Assembly (NCBI GenBank): GCA_965205275.1
Contig: OZ242168.1
Location: 1,922,001 to 1,986,000, forward strand
DNA: 64,000 nt
Direction: 5' to 3'
Source of the DNA: WTFY01 sp965205275
Lineage (GTDB): Bacteria > Pseudomonadota > Gammaproteobacteria > UBA4575
The notes under the pieces: generated by a model
Database searches by the model: none
The model's input: only the letters and a program-made list of their open reading frames with translations
Told to the model about the DNA's origin: nothing
In this document: positions 24,209-32,378 of the stretch, in pieces
How the letters are laid out: the number at the start of each line of letters is the position of its first letter
Position numbering within the stretch: position 1 is the stretch's first letter
Translations under genes and position numbers: made by a program

Positions 24209-25206
24209 GTATAGAAACTTCCTGCGATGAGACGGCGGTTGCGGTGATCTGCGAACAGCGGGGGCTTCTGGCGCATCACCTGTATTCACAGACCGCGCTG
24301 CACAGTGAGTACGGCGGGGTGGTTCCCGAACTGGCCTCGCGCGATCACATCCGCAAGCTGGGACCCCTGATCCGGAGTGTGATGCACGCGGCACAATTAT
24401 CCCTGACAGATGATATCGATGCCGTGGCCTACACCTCAGGCCCTGGACTGATGGGGGCCCTGCTGGTCGGGGCCGGTGTAGGGCGCAGTCTGGCCTGGGC
24501 ACTGGGCAAGCCGGCCGTGGCCGTGCATCATATGGAGGCCCACCTGCTGGCACCGTTGCTGGAGGATACGGCACCCGGATACCCGTATGTCGCGCTGCTC
24601 GTCTCGGGCGGGCACACCCTGCTGGTGGAGGTTCAGGCCGTCGCGCACTACACCATACTGGGTGAAAGCATTGATGATGCAGTCGGTGAGGCCTTTGACA
24701 AGGTCGCTCAAATGCTGGGCCTCGGGTACCCTGGAGGACCACAAATCCAGCACCTGGCCGTACAGGGTGACCCGGACCGCTTTGTGTTTCCGAGGCCGAT
24801 GGTGGACCGCCCTGGTTTCGACTTCAGCTTCAGCGGATTGAAAACCCATGTACTGAATACCTTGAAAGGCCTGACGTGCGTGGATCATCAGGCGCGTGCC
24901 GATGTGGCGCATGCATTTGAGGAGGCCGTGGTGGATACGCTGGGAATCAAGTCCGTGCGTGCGGTGGAACGCACGGGTGCGAAAACCCTGGTGGTAGCGG
25001 GTGGTGTAGGTGCGAATCTGAAGCTGCGCCAGCGGCTGACACAGCGCCTGGCCAGGCAAAATGTTGCCGTGGTTTTTCCGGCACCCGAATACTGCACGGA
25101 CAATGCAGCCATGGTGGCACAACTGGGGCTGTTGCGCCTGCAAAATGGTGGTCGGGAGTCCTTGCAAATACAGGTTCAGCCGCGCTGGTCTTTGGGGGAT
25201 ATCTGA
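24196..25206 (+). CDS. tsaD: tRNA threonylcarbamoyladenosine transferase TsaD
   Basis: TsaD (Kae1/YgjD) transfers threonylcarbamoyl from its adenylate to A37 of ANN-decoding tRNAs, with TsaB and TsaE. The 336-residue length is standard. It has the ASKHA fold start (MRVLGIETSCDETAVAV), the metal-binding HxxxH (VHHMEAHLLAPL), phosphate loops (ALLVSGGHTLLV) and the C-terminal VVAGGVGANLKLRQRL with CTDNAAMVA. It ends exactly where the convergent plsY ends, with no spacer. Confidence 0.97.
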   Translation: MRVLGIETSCDETAVAVICEQRGLLAHHLYSQTALHSEYGGVVPELASRDHIRKLGPLIRSVMHAAQLSLTDDIDAVAYTSGPGLMGALLVGAGVGRSLAWALGKPAVAVHHMEAHLLAPLLEDTAPGYPYVALLVSGGHTLLVEVQAVAHYTILGESIDDAVGEAFDKVAQMLGLGYPGGPQIQHLAVQGDPDRFVFPRPMVDRPGFDFSFSGLKTHVLNTLKGLTCVDHQARADVAHAFEEAVVDTLGIKSVRAVERTGAKTLVVAGGVGANLKLRQRLTQRLARQNVAVVFPAPEYCTDNAAMVAQLGLLRLQNGGRESLQIQVQPRWSLGDI

Positions 25207-25809
25207 CTATTTCTTCCCGATCTTGCCTTCATTGCCCGAGAGCAGGTCACAAATATTACTGACATGGCGCCAGAAGACCAGAACCGTGATGACGGCAAGT
25301 GTACCCGTGATCCATAGCTCACCGGGCCAGAACCGCAGCGCAAAACACAAGGTCGTAAACGTTGCCGCCAAGGCCGCGAGTGATGAATAACGAAACAGCA
25401 ACGCCACGGCAAGCCAGGTGATTGCCCACAGCCCACCCAGCATCCAGTTCATACCCAGCAATACACCTAATGTGGTCGCTACCCCTTTGCCGCCACGAAA
25501 GCGATAATAGACCGGGTATATATGGCCCAGCAGCGCGGCCAGACCCGCCCCTGCAACGAGCCAGGGATCTCCTGCGAAGGCGCCGGTCAGGAACACCGGG
25601 ATAAAGCCTTTCAAAAGATCGCCGAGCAGGGTGACGGCTGCCGCGGATTTGCTGCCCACACGTAATACATTGGTAGCACCGGGGTTGCCGGAGCCTGATG
25701 TACGGGGGTCGGGTAAACGCATGGCTTTGCTGGCCAGTATCGCGCTGTTGATTGAACCCGATAAATATGCCGCAATAATGATGGCTATCTGGAGGCTTGC
25801 TGTACTCAT
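25207..25809 (-). CDS. plsY: Acyl-phosphate glycerol-3-phosphate acyltransferase PlsY
   Basis: PlsY is an integral membrane enzyme that acylates glycerol-3-phosphate from acyl phosphate (made by PlsX), the first step of phospholipid synthesis. The 200-residue protein shows several hydrophobic spans and the signature loops SGSGNPGATNVLRVG (~41-55) and FRGGKGVATTLGVLLG (~104-119). It is divergent from bioH, whose GTG start is 10 bp away, and convergent with tsaD. Confidence 0.96.
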   Translation of the reverse strand: MSTASLQIAIIIAAYLSGSINSAILASKAMRLPDPRTSGSGNPGATNVLRVGSKSAAAVTLLGDLLKGFIPVFLTGAFAGDPWLVAGAGLAALLGHIYPVYYRFRGGKGVATTLGVLLGMNWMLGGLWAITWLAVALLFRYSSLAALAATFTTLCFALRFWPGELWITGTLAVITVLVFWRHVSNICDLLSGNEGKIGKK

Positions 25810-25819
25810 TGGACGTATC

Positions 25820-26590
25820 GTGTTGAAACTACATCATTCAAAATCCGGTCAAGGCCCGAATCTTGTATTGTTACATGGGTGGGGGTCAAGTTCGAAGGTA
25901 TGGCAGGATGTCGCAGGCGAACTGGGGGAGAGGTTTCAGGTCTGGTGTATCGACCTGCCGGGGCATGGTGACAGTCATGCCGTACGGTGGGATTGCAGCA
26001 CGGAACAGGGCGTACAACTGCTTGCAGAGGTGATGCCCCCCACGGGCACGGTGGTGGGCTGGTCCTTGGGGGGTCTGATGGCCCAGTTGTATACCCGGCA
26101 GTTTCCGCAACGCGTGACGGGCCTGATGCTGGTTTCAAGTGCTCCAAGATTTACGGTTGCCAGGCAATGGCCGCATGGCATGGCCCATGAGACCCTGTCA
26201 GGTTTTTCCCGGCAATATGCGAAGGCTCCGCAGCAGACCCTGCAAAAATTCTGTGCCCTTCAGGTACTGAATAGCGAATATGCAACCCGCACGTTTTCCG
26301 TGTTGAGGGATTCATTATCCGGCTTGCCATGCCATGCTGAAAAAATCCGGTGGGGCCTGCACTGGCTGGAACAGGTTGATCTGTGCGCGGATGCCGGCCT
26401 CGGGGCCGTACCGGTAAAATTGTTGCACGGCGAAGAGGATCAGGTACTGTCGGTCAAAACGGCAGAGGATACGGCCCGCATCTGGCGGCACGTCGAGGTC
26501 GAGCGGGTTGTGCAGGCAGGGCATGCCCCGTTTGTCTCACACCCGGGCCGGTTTCTGCGATGGATGGATCGCTGTACAAACGATGAATGA
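25820..26590 (+). CDS. bioH: Pimeloyl-ACP methyl ester carboxylesterase BioH
   Basis: BioH removes the methyl group from pimeloyl-ACP methyl ester, ending BioC-protected chain growth for biotin. The alpha/beta hydrolase shows LVLLHGWGSSSKVW (oxyanion loop), the nucleophile Ser in VGWSLGG, an Asp in LLHGEEDQVLS, and His in QAGHAPFVSHP. The chosen start is GTG 25820 (VLKLHHSKSGQGP), 256 residues; longer frames run antisense through plsY. It overlaps bioC by 8 bp, so the two are coupled. Confidence 0.92.
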   Translation: MLKLHHSKSGQGPNLVLLHGWGSSSKVWQDVAGELGERFQVWCIDLPGHGDSHAVRWDCSTEQGVQLLAEVMPPTGTVVGWSLGGLMAQLYTRQFPQRVTGLMLVSSAPRFTVARQWPHGMAHETLSGFSRQYAKAPQQTLQKFCALQVLNSEYATRTFSVLRDSLSGLPCHAEKIRWGLHWLEQVDLCADAGLGAVPVKLLHGEEDQVLSVKTAEDTARIWRHVEVERVVQAGHAPFVSHPGRFLRWMDRCTNDE

Positions 26591-27503
26591 GTACCCGAAC
26601 ATAAGAAAACAGCGCGTGTGTGACGACTTTGCAAAGGCCGCAGACAGTTATGATGCGGCCGCAGTGGTGCAGCATGCAGTCTGTGAGCGCGCCCTTGAGC
26701 GTGTGGACATGCTGAAACTGCAGCCCGGGGTCATTCTGGACGTGGGTACCGCAACGGGCCGCAGCCTGAGAGGACTCGCGTCCCGTTTTCCTGACAGTTC
26801 AATGATCGCATGCGATCTTGCCTTGCCGATGTTGCTGCACTGCCGTCGACATCAGGATGTCAAATACGCTGACCGGCTGGTGTGCAATGATGCTGAGCAG
26901 TTGCCCTTTGCAAGCGGGTCGGTGGATCTGGTTTTTTCTGCCTCTACCTTTCAGTGGTGTACGGACCTGCCCCGGGTGTTGTCAGAATGTATGCGGGTAC
27001 TGCGTGTCGACGGCGTATTGATTTTTTCTACATTTGGTCCGGATACGTTGCAGCAGTTGCGCAGCAGCTTCGCAAAAGTGGATGGTTTTCAGCATGTGCA
27101 CGAATTTATCGACATGCATCATATCGGTGATATGCTGCTGGCCGCAGGTTTTGCGGACCCGGTCGTTGATATGGAAACCATCGATATCCAGTATTCGTCG
27201 TTACGGCAACTGTTACAGGATCTGAAAGATACCGGTAGCCGTGGAAAGTTTGATGCGGCACAATCGACACCCGCAGGCCTGATGGGTAAACAAAAATACC
27301 AGTCTCTGGTGCAAGCCTATGAGGAATACCGCCAGGAAAACGGTCTGCTTCCTGCAAGTTATGAGGTGATTTACGGGTATGCACGAAGGCCGGCGGAGGA
27401 TGTCCCCGAGGCTGCCGGAACAAAGGAAGTGAAGGTGCCGGTAAGCAGGATTGGAAGATTGGGCCCGGTCACGGGTTCGAACGGGGGTCCGAAAACTGAA
27501 TAA
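26583..27503 (+). CDS. bioC: Malonyl-ACP O-methyltransferase BioC
   Basis: BioC methylates malonyl-ACP with SAM to disguise it as a fatty-acid primer, opening the biotin pimeloyl route. From ATG 26583 (overlapping the bioH stop) it has 306 residues. The SAM-binding motif VILDVGTATGRSLRGLASRF lies at ~50-69, followed by MIACDLALPML and LVFSASTFQWCTDL, the BioC-typical FQWC post-motif. The C-terminus is extended and polar. bioA, bioF, bioD and bioB are not in the window. Confidence 0.93.
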   Translation: MNEYPNIRKQRVCDDFAKAADSYDAAAVVQHAVCERALERVDMLKLQPGVILDVGTATGRSLRGLASRFPDSSMIACDLALPMLLHCRRHQDVKYADRLVCNDAEQLPFASGSVDLVFSASTFQWCTDLPRVLSECMRVLRVDGVLIFSTFGPDTLQQLRSSFAKVDGFQHVHEFIDMHHIGDMLLAAGFADPVVDMETIDIQYSSLRQLLQDLKDTGSRGKFDAAQSTPAGLMGKQKYQSLVQAYEEYRQENGLLPASYEVIYGYARRPAEDVPEAAGTKEVKVPVSRIGRLGPVTGSNGGPKTE

Positions 27504-27571
27504 TACGCATCCTGCAACGGTCCCTGGTGATGCGCTCGTGCTGGGCATGACAGGCCGGTGTTCGTAAAAGG

Positions 27572-28651
27572 GTGTTCGAGGGAATGCGCGATGGGCCAGG
27601 GAATGTACAGGATATGAAACCGGTGAACGGCAAGTTGCAAGGCATATTTCGTGCCACGGCACTGATAGCTTGTGGACTGGCTTTATTTGTAGTCGTGCTG
27701 GGTGCTTATGTGCGACTTTCCGATGCCGGCCTGGGTTGTCCGGACTGGCCGGGGTGTTACGGTCATTTGCTGGGCATTCCGGAGTCGACACAGGAGATCG
27801 AGCGCGCCAACAGCACCTATCCGCAACGTGCAATGGAGGCGGACAAGGCCTGGAAAGAAATGGTCCATCGTTATTTTGCAGCGGTGCTCGGGATCCTGAT
27901 CGTATTTCTCGCCCTTGTGGCGTGGCGCAATCGTACGGATCCGGGCCAGGCGGTCGCGGTGCCGGTTTTTCTGGTGGGTCTGGTTGTTTTTCAGGCACTG
28001 CTGGGAATGTGGACCGTAACCCTGTTACTCAAGCCGGTCATTGTAATGCTGCATCTGCTTGGGGGTCTGTTCATCGTGTCGTTGCTCTGGTGGGTGTATC
28101 TGGATGTCGGGTTTGTGCAGCCGAACAACCGGCCGTCTACCGGTCGAACAATGATACCGATGCTGGTCACAGGATTGCTGCTACTGATTGGACAGATCAT
28201 CCTGGGTGGCTGGACCAGTGCCAATTATGCGGCGCTGGCCTGTGCTGATTTTCCAACCTGTCAGGGACAGTGGTGGCCACAGATGGACTTCAGGGAAGGC
28301 TTTGTGTTCTGGCGGGGCCTTGGCACCAGTTATGAATTCGGGGTACTGGAAAACCCGGCACGCACGGCGATTCACCTAAGCCACCGGATCATGGCCGTCG
28401 TGGTCGCACTGTACTGGGGTGTGCTGCTGGTGCGCATGCTGATGAAAAGCCGCATCACCGCCGCCTTGCGCCGCGTCGGCATCGTGACCGGGCTGCTGCT
28501 ATTCGTGCAGCTGTCGCTCGGGGTATCAAATATCGTACTGCACCTGCCAATCGGTATTGCCGTGATGCATAACGGGGGGGCGGCACTATTGCTGCTCGGT
28601 GTGATTACCCTGGTTTTCCTGGAGCGAAGCGAGGCGGGCAGGGCGCGGTAA
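27572..28651 (+). CDS. ctaA: Heme A synthase (CtaA/COX15)
   Basis: This integral membrane protein hydroxylates the C8 methyl of heme O to make heme A for aa3-type oxidases. The 359-residue product has about eight membrane segments. Conserved pieces are VRLSDAGLGCPDWPGCYGHL (cysteine pair region), His-bearing helices (MVHRYFAAVLGILI; VIVMLHLLGGLFIVSLLW; AIHLSHRIMAVVVALYWG; AVMHNGGAALLLL) and ANYAALACADFPTCQG. An internal ATG 27614 (MKPVNGKL) is a plausible start. No heme O synthase (ctaB) is adjacent. It converges with rpoH with a 2-bp gap. Confidence 0.93.
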   Translation: MFEGMRDGPGNVQDMKPVNGKLQGIFRATALIACGLALFVVVLGAYVRLSDAGLGCPDWPGCYGHLLGIPESTQEIERANSTYPQRAMEADKAWKEMVHRYFAAVLGILIVFLALVAWRNRTDPGQAVAVPVFLVGLVVFQALLGMWTVTLLLKPVIVMLHLLGGLFIVSLLWWVYLDVGFVQPNNRPSTGRTMIPMLVTGLLLLIGQIILGGWTSANYAALACADFPTCQGQWWPQMDFREGFVFWRGLGTSYEFGVLENPARTAIHLSHRIMAVVVALYWGVLLVRMLMKSRITAALRRVGIVTGLLLFVQLSLGVSNIVLHLPIGIAVMHNGGAALLLLGVITLVFLERSEAGRAR

Positions 28652-28653
28652 AA

Positions 28654-29517
28654 TCAGGTAACGACCGCTGCTTTAAGGGTTTTGATGGCGTTGTTTTCCA
28701 GTTGGCGTACGCGCTCGGCCGAGATCTTGTAGCGTGCTGCAAGTTGCTGCAGGGTGGCCCTGCTTTCGGTTAACCAGCGCTGGGTGATGATGTCCCGGCT
28801 GCGCTCATCCAGAACCGTCAGCGCAGTCTTCAACTGCTGGCTCTGATGGACCTGCCAGTCCTGTTCTTCGGCCTGGGTTTCAGGGTCATCTTTCTCGCGG
28901 CTTAAATAGGCAGCCGGGGCAAAGAAAGCGGACTCATCCGGGTGATCGTCATGGTCCGGATCAAAACCAAGGTCACTGTTGCTGAGGCGCTTTTCCATCT
29001 CCATCACTTCACTGCGTTTCACGCCAAGTTCCCGGGCCACGGTGTTGACTTCGTCCTGGTTTAACCAGGCCAGACGCTTTTTGGAATTACGCAGGTTAAA
29101 GAAAAGCTTGCGTTGCGCCTTGGTGGTTGCGATCTTAACGATACGCCAGTTGCGCAGTACAAATTCATGGATTTCAGCGCGAATCCAGTGCACCGCAAAC
29201 GAAACCAGGCGTACGCCCTTGTGCGGATTAAAACGGTTGACCGCCTTCATCAGGCCGACATTGCCTTCCTGAACCAGGTCTGCCAGTGGCAGGCCATAGC
29301 CGAGGTAACCGCGCGCCACATGAATCACAAACCGCAGGTTATGAACGATCAGGGTACGTGCGGCATCCAGGTCATTGTGTTCGTACAGGCGCAGCGCCAG
29401 CGCCTGTTCTTCTTCCACGTCCAGCACCGGAATCTGCAGGGCCGAGGCAATATAGCTCTCCAGATTCGCTGTAGAAATGGCCATTGAGGCTTGTAAAGGC
29501 TTCATGGATGCAGACAT
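28654..29517 (-). CDS. rpoH: Heat-shock sigma factor RpoH (sigma-32)
   Basis: The 287-residue sigma factor has region 2 (LVQEGNVGLMKAVNRFNP, VSFAVHWIRAEIHEFVL) followed by the RpoH box (QRKLFFNLRNSKKRL), diagnostic of sigma-32. Region 4 ends in TLQQLAARYKISAERVRQLE. It directs transcription of chaperone and protease genes. A perfect CIRCE operator overlaps its predicted promoter, so HrcA repression likely supplements the usual control. It follows ftsYEX in the common gammaproteobacterial order. Confidence 0.97.
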   Translation of the reverse strand: MSASMKPLQASMAISTANLESYIASALQIPVLDVEEEQALALRLYEHNDLDAARTLIVHNLRFVIHVARGYLGYGLPLADLVQEGNVGLMKAVNRFNPHKGVRLVSFAVHWIRAEIHEFVLRNWRIVKIATTKAQRKLFFNLRNSKKRLAWLNQDEVNTVARELGVKRSEVMEMEKRLSNSDLGFDPDHDDHPDESAFFAPAAYLSREKDDPETQAEEQDWQVHQSQQLKTALTVLDERSRDIITQRWLTESRATLQQLAARYKISAERVRQLENNAIKTLKAAVVT

Positions 29518-29574
29518 GGTTTTCAGGTCTCTCCTGTGGTTCCGGTAGTTGAACGGTATCAGTCAATGCTTATA

Positions 29575-29601
29575 TTAGCACTCTTATACATAGAGTGCTA
29601 A
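29575..29601. promoter_or_regulatory. CIRCE operator (HrcA-binding site)
   Basis: TTAGCACTC-9 nt-GAGTGCTAA is an exact CIRCE consensus. HrcA binds this inverted repeat and represses until heat stress titrates GroEL. It lies 58 bp before the rpoH start and covers the spacer end and -10 of the predicted promoter. groESL or dnaK, the usual targets, are not nearby. Confidence 0.95.
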
Positions 29602-29611
29602 TACTTTTCAA
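29583..29611 (-). promoter_or_regulatory. Predicted sigma-70 promoter of rpoH, overlapped by CIRCE
   Basis: On the minus strand TTGAAA (29611-29606) is followed after exactly 17 bp by TATAAG (29588-29583). The CIRCE repeat starts within the spacer and covers the -10, so HrcA binding would occlude RNA polymerase. The predicted transcript begins about 58 nt before the rpoH ATG. Confidence 0.7.
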
Positions 29612-29665
29612 AGAATCCTGTCCTCCAGCCGGTGATGGCCGGAACCGCTGCTGCCGGTTTCAGCG

Positions 29666-30634
29666 TCAGCTTGGCTCAATCCTGGCCACATGGCGCCAGA
29701 CGGCCAGCCACGACCCGAGTACTCCCAGACCGATGCTGGTCGCAATCAGCCCCAGGCTTTGCCGGAGGCTTGGGAAGATCAGTTCGAAACTGCTGTTGTA
29801 CAGTCCGATCAGGTATTGCGCGGGTTGTTCGATGGTCAGCAAGACAAGGAGTACCAGAAGCCAGGCAAGAATTCCGCCCAGCAGGCCGTACCACATCCCG
29901 CCATACAGGAAGGGCCTTCGGACAAACCGGTTGGTTGCGCCAATCAGCTTGGTGACCTCGATTTCGTTACGGCGATTTTCAATGTCCAGGCGGACGCTGT
30001 TGCCGACCACCAGCAATACGGAGATGGCAAGTGTGATGCCGATCATCATGATGGCACGGTATACCACTTTGGTAATGGCCTGCAGTCGCTGCAGCCACTG
30101 CATGTCAAGTTGCACGTATTCAACGCCCGGATAGGACCTGAAATTACTCACCAGCTGATTCAGGTTACCGGCTTTTTTGGCTGCTGCAAACGGGGTCAGG
30201 GTCAGGGTGGGCGGCAACGGGTTGTCCTGGAGCCCGTCGATCAGGTATTCCAGCTTGCTGAGTTTGCGAAATTCATCCAGGGCCTGCTCGGCGGATATAT
30301 ATTCTACCGATTCGATTTCTTCAAGGGCTGCCAGGCGGGCACGCAAAACTTCGACTTCGTTATCACTCACCTCGACATTCAAAAACAGGGTGACCTGACC
30401 GGAATCATCCCATTTATGCGTAACGGCCTGCAGGTTATTGAGCAGTACGTACATGCACGCAGGCAGTGCCAGGGCCACGGCAATCATGAGCAGGGTAAGC
30501 GTCGTGGCGAACGGCTGCCGGTACAGCTTGCCCAGACTGAATACCAGACTGCGCAGGTGATCGCGCGCATGGGCGCGCAAACGCATCATCAAGTTTGGTT
30601 TTGCCAGGGATTGGGGGGGTCTGGTTTTCAGCAT
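29666..30634 (-). CDS. ftsX: Cell-division ABC transporter permease FtsX
   Basis: FtsX with FtsE links divisome assembly to periplasmic peptidoglycan amidase activation. From ATG 30634 (MLKTRPPQSLAKPN) it has 322 residues; a longer frame to 30727 overlaps ftsE. The N-terminal membrane helix (TLTLLMIAVALALPACMYVL) is followed by a periplasmic domain (~65-165) and three C-terminal helices (GITLAISVLLVVGNSVRLD; GGILAWLLVLLVLL; LIATSIGLGVLGSWLAVW). ENRRNEIEVTKLIGAT is the conserved cytoplasmic FtsE-contact loop. The operon order is ftsY-ftsE-ftsX, then rpoH. Confidence 0.94.
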   Translation of the reverse strand: MLKTRPPQSLAKPNLMMRLRAHARDHLRSLVFSLGKLYRQPFATTLTLLMIAVALALPACMYVLLNNLQAVTHKWDDSGQVTLFLNVEVSDNEVEVLRARLAALEEIESVEYISAEQALDEFRKLSKLEYLIDGLQDNPLPPTLTLTPFAAAKKAGNLNQLVSNFRSYPGVEYVQLDMQWLQRLQAITKVVYRAIMMIGITLAISVLLVVGNSVRLDIENRRNEIEVTKLIGATNRFVRRPFLYGGMWYGLLGGILAWLLVLLVLLTIEQPAQYLIGLYNSSFELIFPSLRQSLGLIATSIGLGVLGSWLAVWRHVARIEPS

Positions 30635-30674
30635 GTTCCCATGCGGGTCTGTGTAACGGGTGTGCGCAGCCTCA

Positions 30675-31346
30675 TCAGGCTGCCGGCCGATTTTCGTTGG
30701 CACACTGTCCATCATGCAGCCGCACAATGCGTTTGTGCATACGGGAAATCAGGTCAAGGTCGTGACTGGCAACCAGTACCGTCACCCCTACCTGGTTGAA
30801 CTCGGAAAAAAGCTGCATGATTTCTGCCGATAATTCCGGATCAAGATTGCCTGTCGGTTCATCGGCCAGCAGGATTGCCGGCTTGTTGACGACAGCCCGT
30901 GCAATTCCGACACGCTGCTGTTCTCCCCCTGACAGCGTAATGGGCATGACCTGCTCCTTGTTCAGTAAAGCGACCTTATCCAGTGCCGCCCGTACCCGGC
31001 GACTGATATCGGTCCGTGTGTAGCCTGCAATCTGCAAAGGCAGTGAGACGTTATCGAAGACATTGCGGTCATAAAGCAAATGATGGTCCTGGAATACGAT
31101 CCCCATATATCTGCGTAGATTGGGAATCCTGCGTTTCGGGATATGCGTGATGTTTTTCCGGTTAATAAGAATCTGTCCGTGCGTAGGTCTTTCGATGGCC
31201 GCGACCAGTTTCAGCAAAGTGCTCTTCCCGGCACCCGAAGGACCGGTAAGAAATGCCATCTCGCCACGTTCAAGAACAAGACTTAACTGTGACAGGGCCT
31301 CCAGGTTTCCGGGGTAACGTTTGGTGACGTTCTGAAGTTCAATCAT
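30675..31346 (-). CDS. ftsE: Cell-division ATP-binding protein FtsE
   Basis: FtsE is the ATPase partner of FtsX. The 223-residue protein has Walker A GPSGAGKST (~36), the Q-loop in MGIVFQDHHLL, the ABC signature LSGGEQQRVGIARA, Walker B ILLADEPTGNLD and the switch His in VLVASHDLDLI. The length is typical. It lies 21 bp after ftsY and 40 bp before the chosen ftsX start. Confidence 0.96.
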   Translation of the reverse strand: MIELQNVTKRYPGNLEALSQLSLVLERGEMAFLTGPSGAGKSTLLKLVAAIERPTHGQILINRKNITHIPKRRIPNLRRYMGIVFQDHHLLYDRNVFDNVSLPLQIAGYTRTDISRRVRAALDKVALLNKEQVMPITLSGGEQQRVGIARAVVNKPAILLADEPTGNLDPELSAEIMQLFSEFNQVGVTVLVASHDLDLISRMHKRIVRLHDGQCANENRPAA

Positions 31347-31367
31347 GCGTTAAAATCAGGGTCCTGC

Positions 31368-32285
31368 CTACGTCTGCAGCAGGGCTTCTGCATAATGATA
31401 GGCATCGAACACCCGCAGGTCTTCAATGCCTTCGCCGATCCCGATATAACGGATTGGAATTCCGAGCTTGTCTGCAATGGCAATGACCGTACCTCCTTTG
31501 GCCGTGCCATCAAGCTTGGTGATGCACAGGCCGGTGATATCCAGGGCCTCATGAAACCCCATCGCTTGTTTCAGGGCATTTTGTCCGGTACCGGCTTCCA
31601 GCACCAGCAGGATTTCATGCGGGGCCTGAGGTTCAATCTTTTGCATGGCCCGCTTGATCTTGAGCAGTTCATCCATCAGGTTCTGCTGGGTATGCAGGCG
31701 TCCGGCGGTATCGGCAATCAACACATCCATGTTGCGCGCGCGTGCGGACTGGTAGGCATCGAATACGACCGCGGCACTGTCGGCTCCGCTTTTTTGTGCA
31801 ACGACCGGTACCCCGATTTTCTCTCCCCATGATTTCAATTGCTCCACCGCCGCCGCACGAAAGGTATCTCCGGCTGCCAGCATCACGGACTGGTGTTCCC
31901 CGGCCAGACGGTGTGCCATTTTTCCTATGGTGGTGGTTTTGCCGGCACCATTGATGCCGACCACCAGAATGGTAAACGGCTGTACACCGTGGGTCAGCAG
32001 GGGCTTGTTACAGGGAGCCATGATTTCTGCAATGCTTTCCTGCAGGATCGCCTGCACCGTCTGTGCACTGTCTGCCCGTTTACGCCGCAGCTGCGCATTC
32101 AGGTCGTCAATGATTCTGGTGGTGGTTTCAATCCCTACGTCTGCCAGCAATAAACGGTCTTCCAGCTCGGTGAGCAGGTCGGTACCGTTGCCCCGGAATG
32201 CAGCAGCGGGTATGCTGCCGGTCAATGCATTTCTGGTTTTGTGCAGTCCCTGGCGTAGGCGGGAAAAAACTCCTGATTCAGGCAT
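31368..32285 (-). CDS. ftsY: Signal recognition particle receptor FtsY
   Basis: FtsY is the SRP receptor GTPase that docks ribosome-nascent-chain complexes at the membrane. The NG domain is complete: G1 GINGAGKTTTIGKMAHRL, G3 DTAGRLHTQQNLMDEL, G4 TKLDGTAKGG, and the closing GIGEGIEDLRVFD. At 305 residues it lacks the long acidic A domain of E. coli FtsY, which is common outside Enterobacteria. It heads the ftsYEX operon and is divergent from the M16 peptidase pair. Confidence 0.96.
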   Translation of the reverse strand: MPESGVFSRLRQGLHKTRNALTGSIPAAAFRGNGTDLLTELEDRLLLADVGIETTTRIIDDLNAQLRRKRADSAQTVQAILQESIAEIMAPCNKPLLTHGVQPFTILVVGINGAGKTTTIGKMAHRLAGEHQSVMLAAGDTFRAAAVEQLKSWGEKIGVPVVAQKSGADSAAVVFDAYQSARARNMDVLIADTAGRLHTQQNLMDELLKIKRAMQKIEPQAPHEILLVLEAGTGQNALKQAMGFHEALDITGLCITKLDGTAKGGTVIAIADKLGIPIRYIGIGEGIEDLRVFDAYHYAEALLQT

Positions 32286-32378
32286 GGATTTCGGATAAGC
32301 GGTTATACTACGGTTTGGCGATCACACATTAATCTGTAGAAAGCGGCGCTTATCCTAACATCCAAACAACAGTCCTTC

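Noticed and set aside
25631..25819. N-terminal extension of bioH
   Set aside because: It is antisense to plsY and has no hydrolase-like sequence before 25820.
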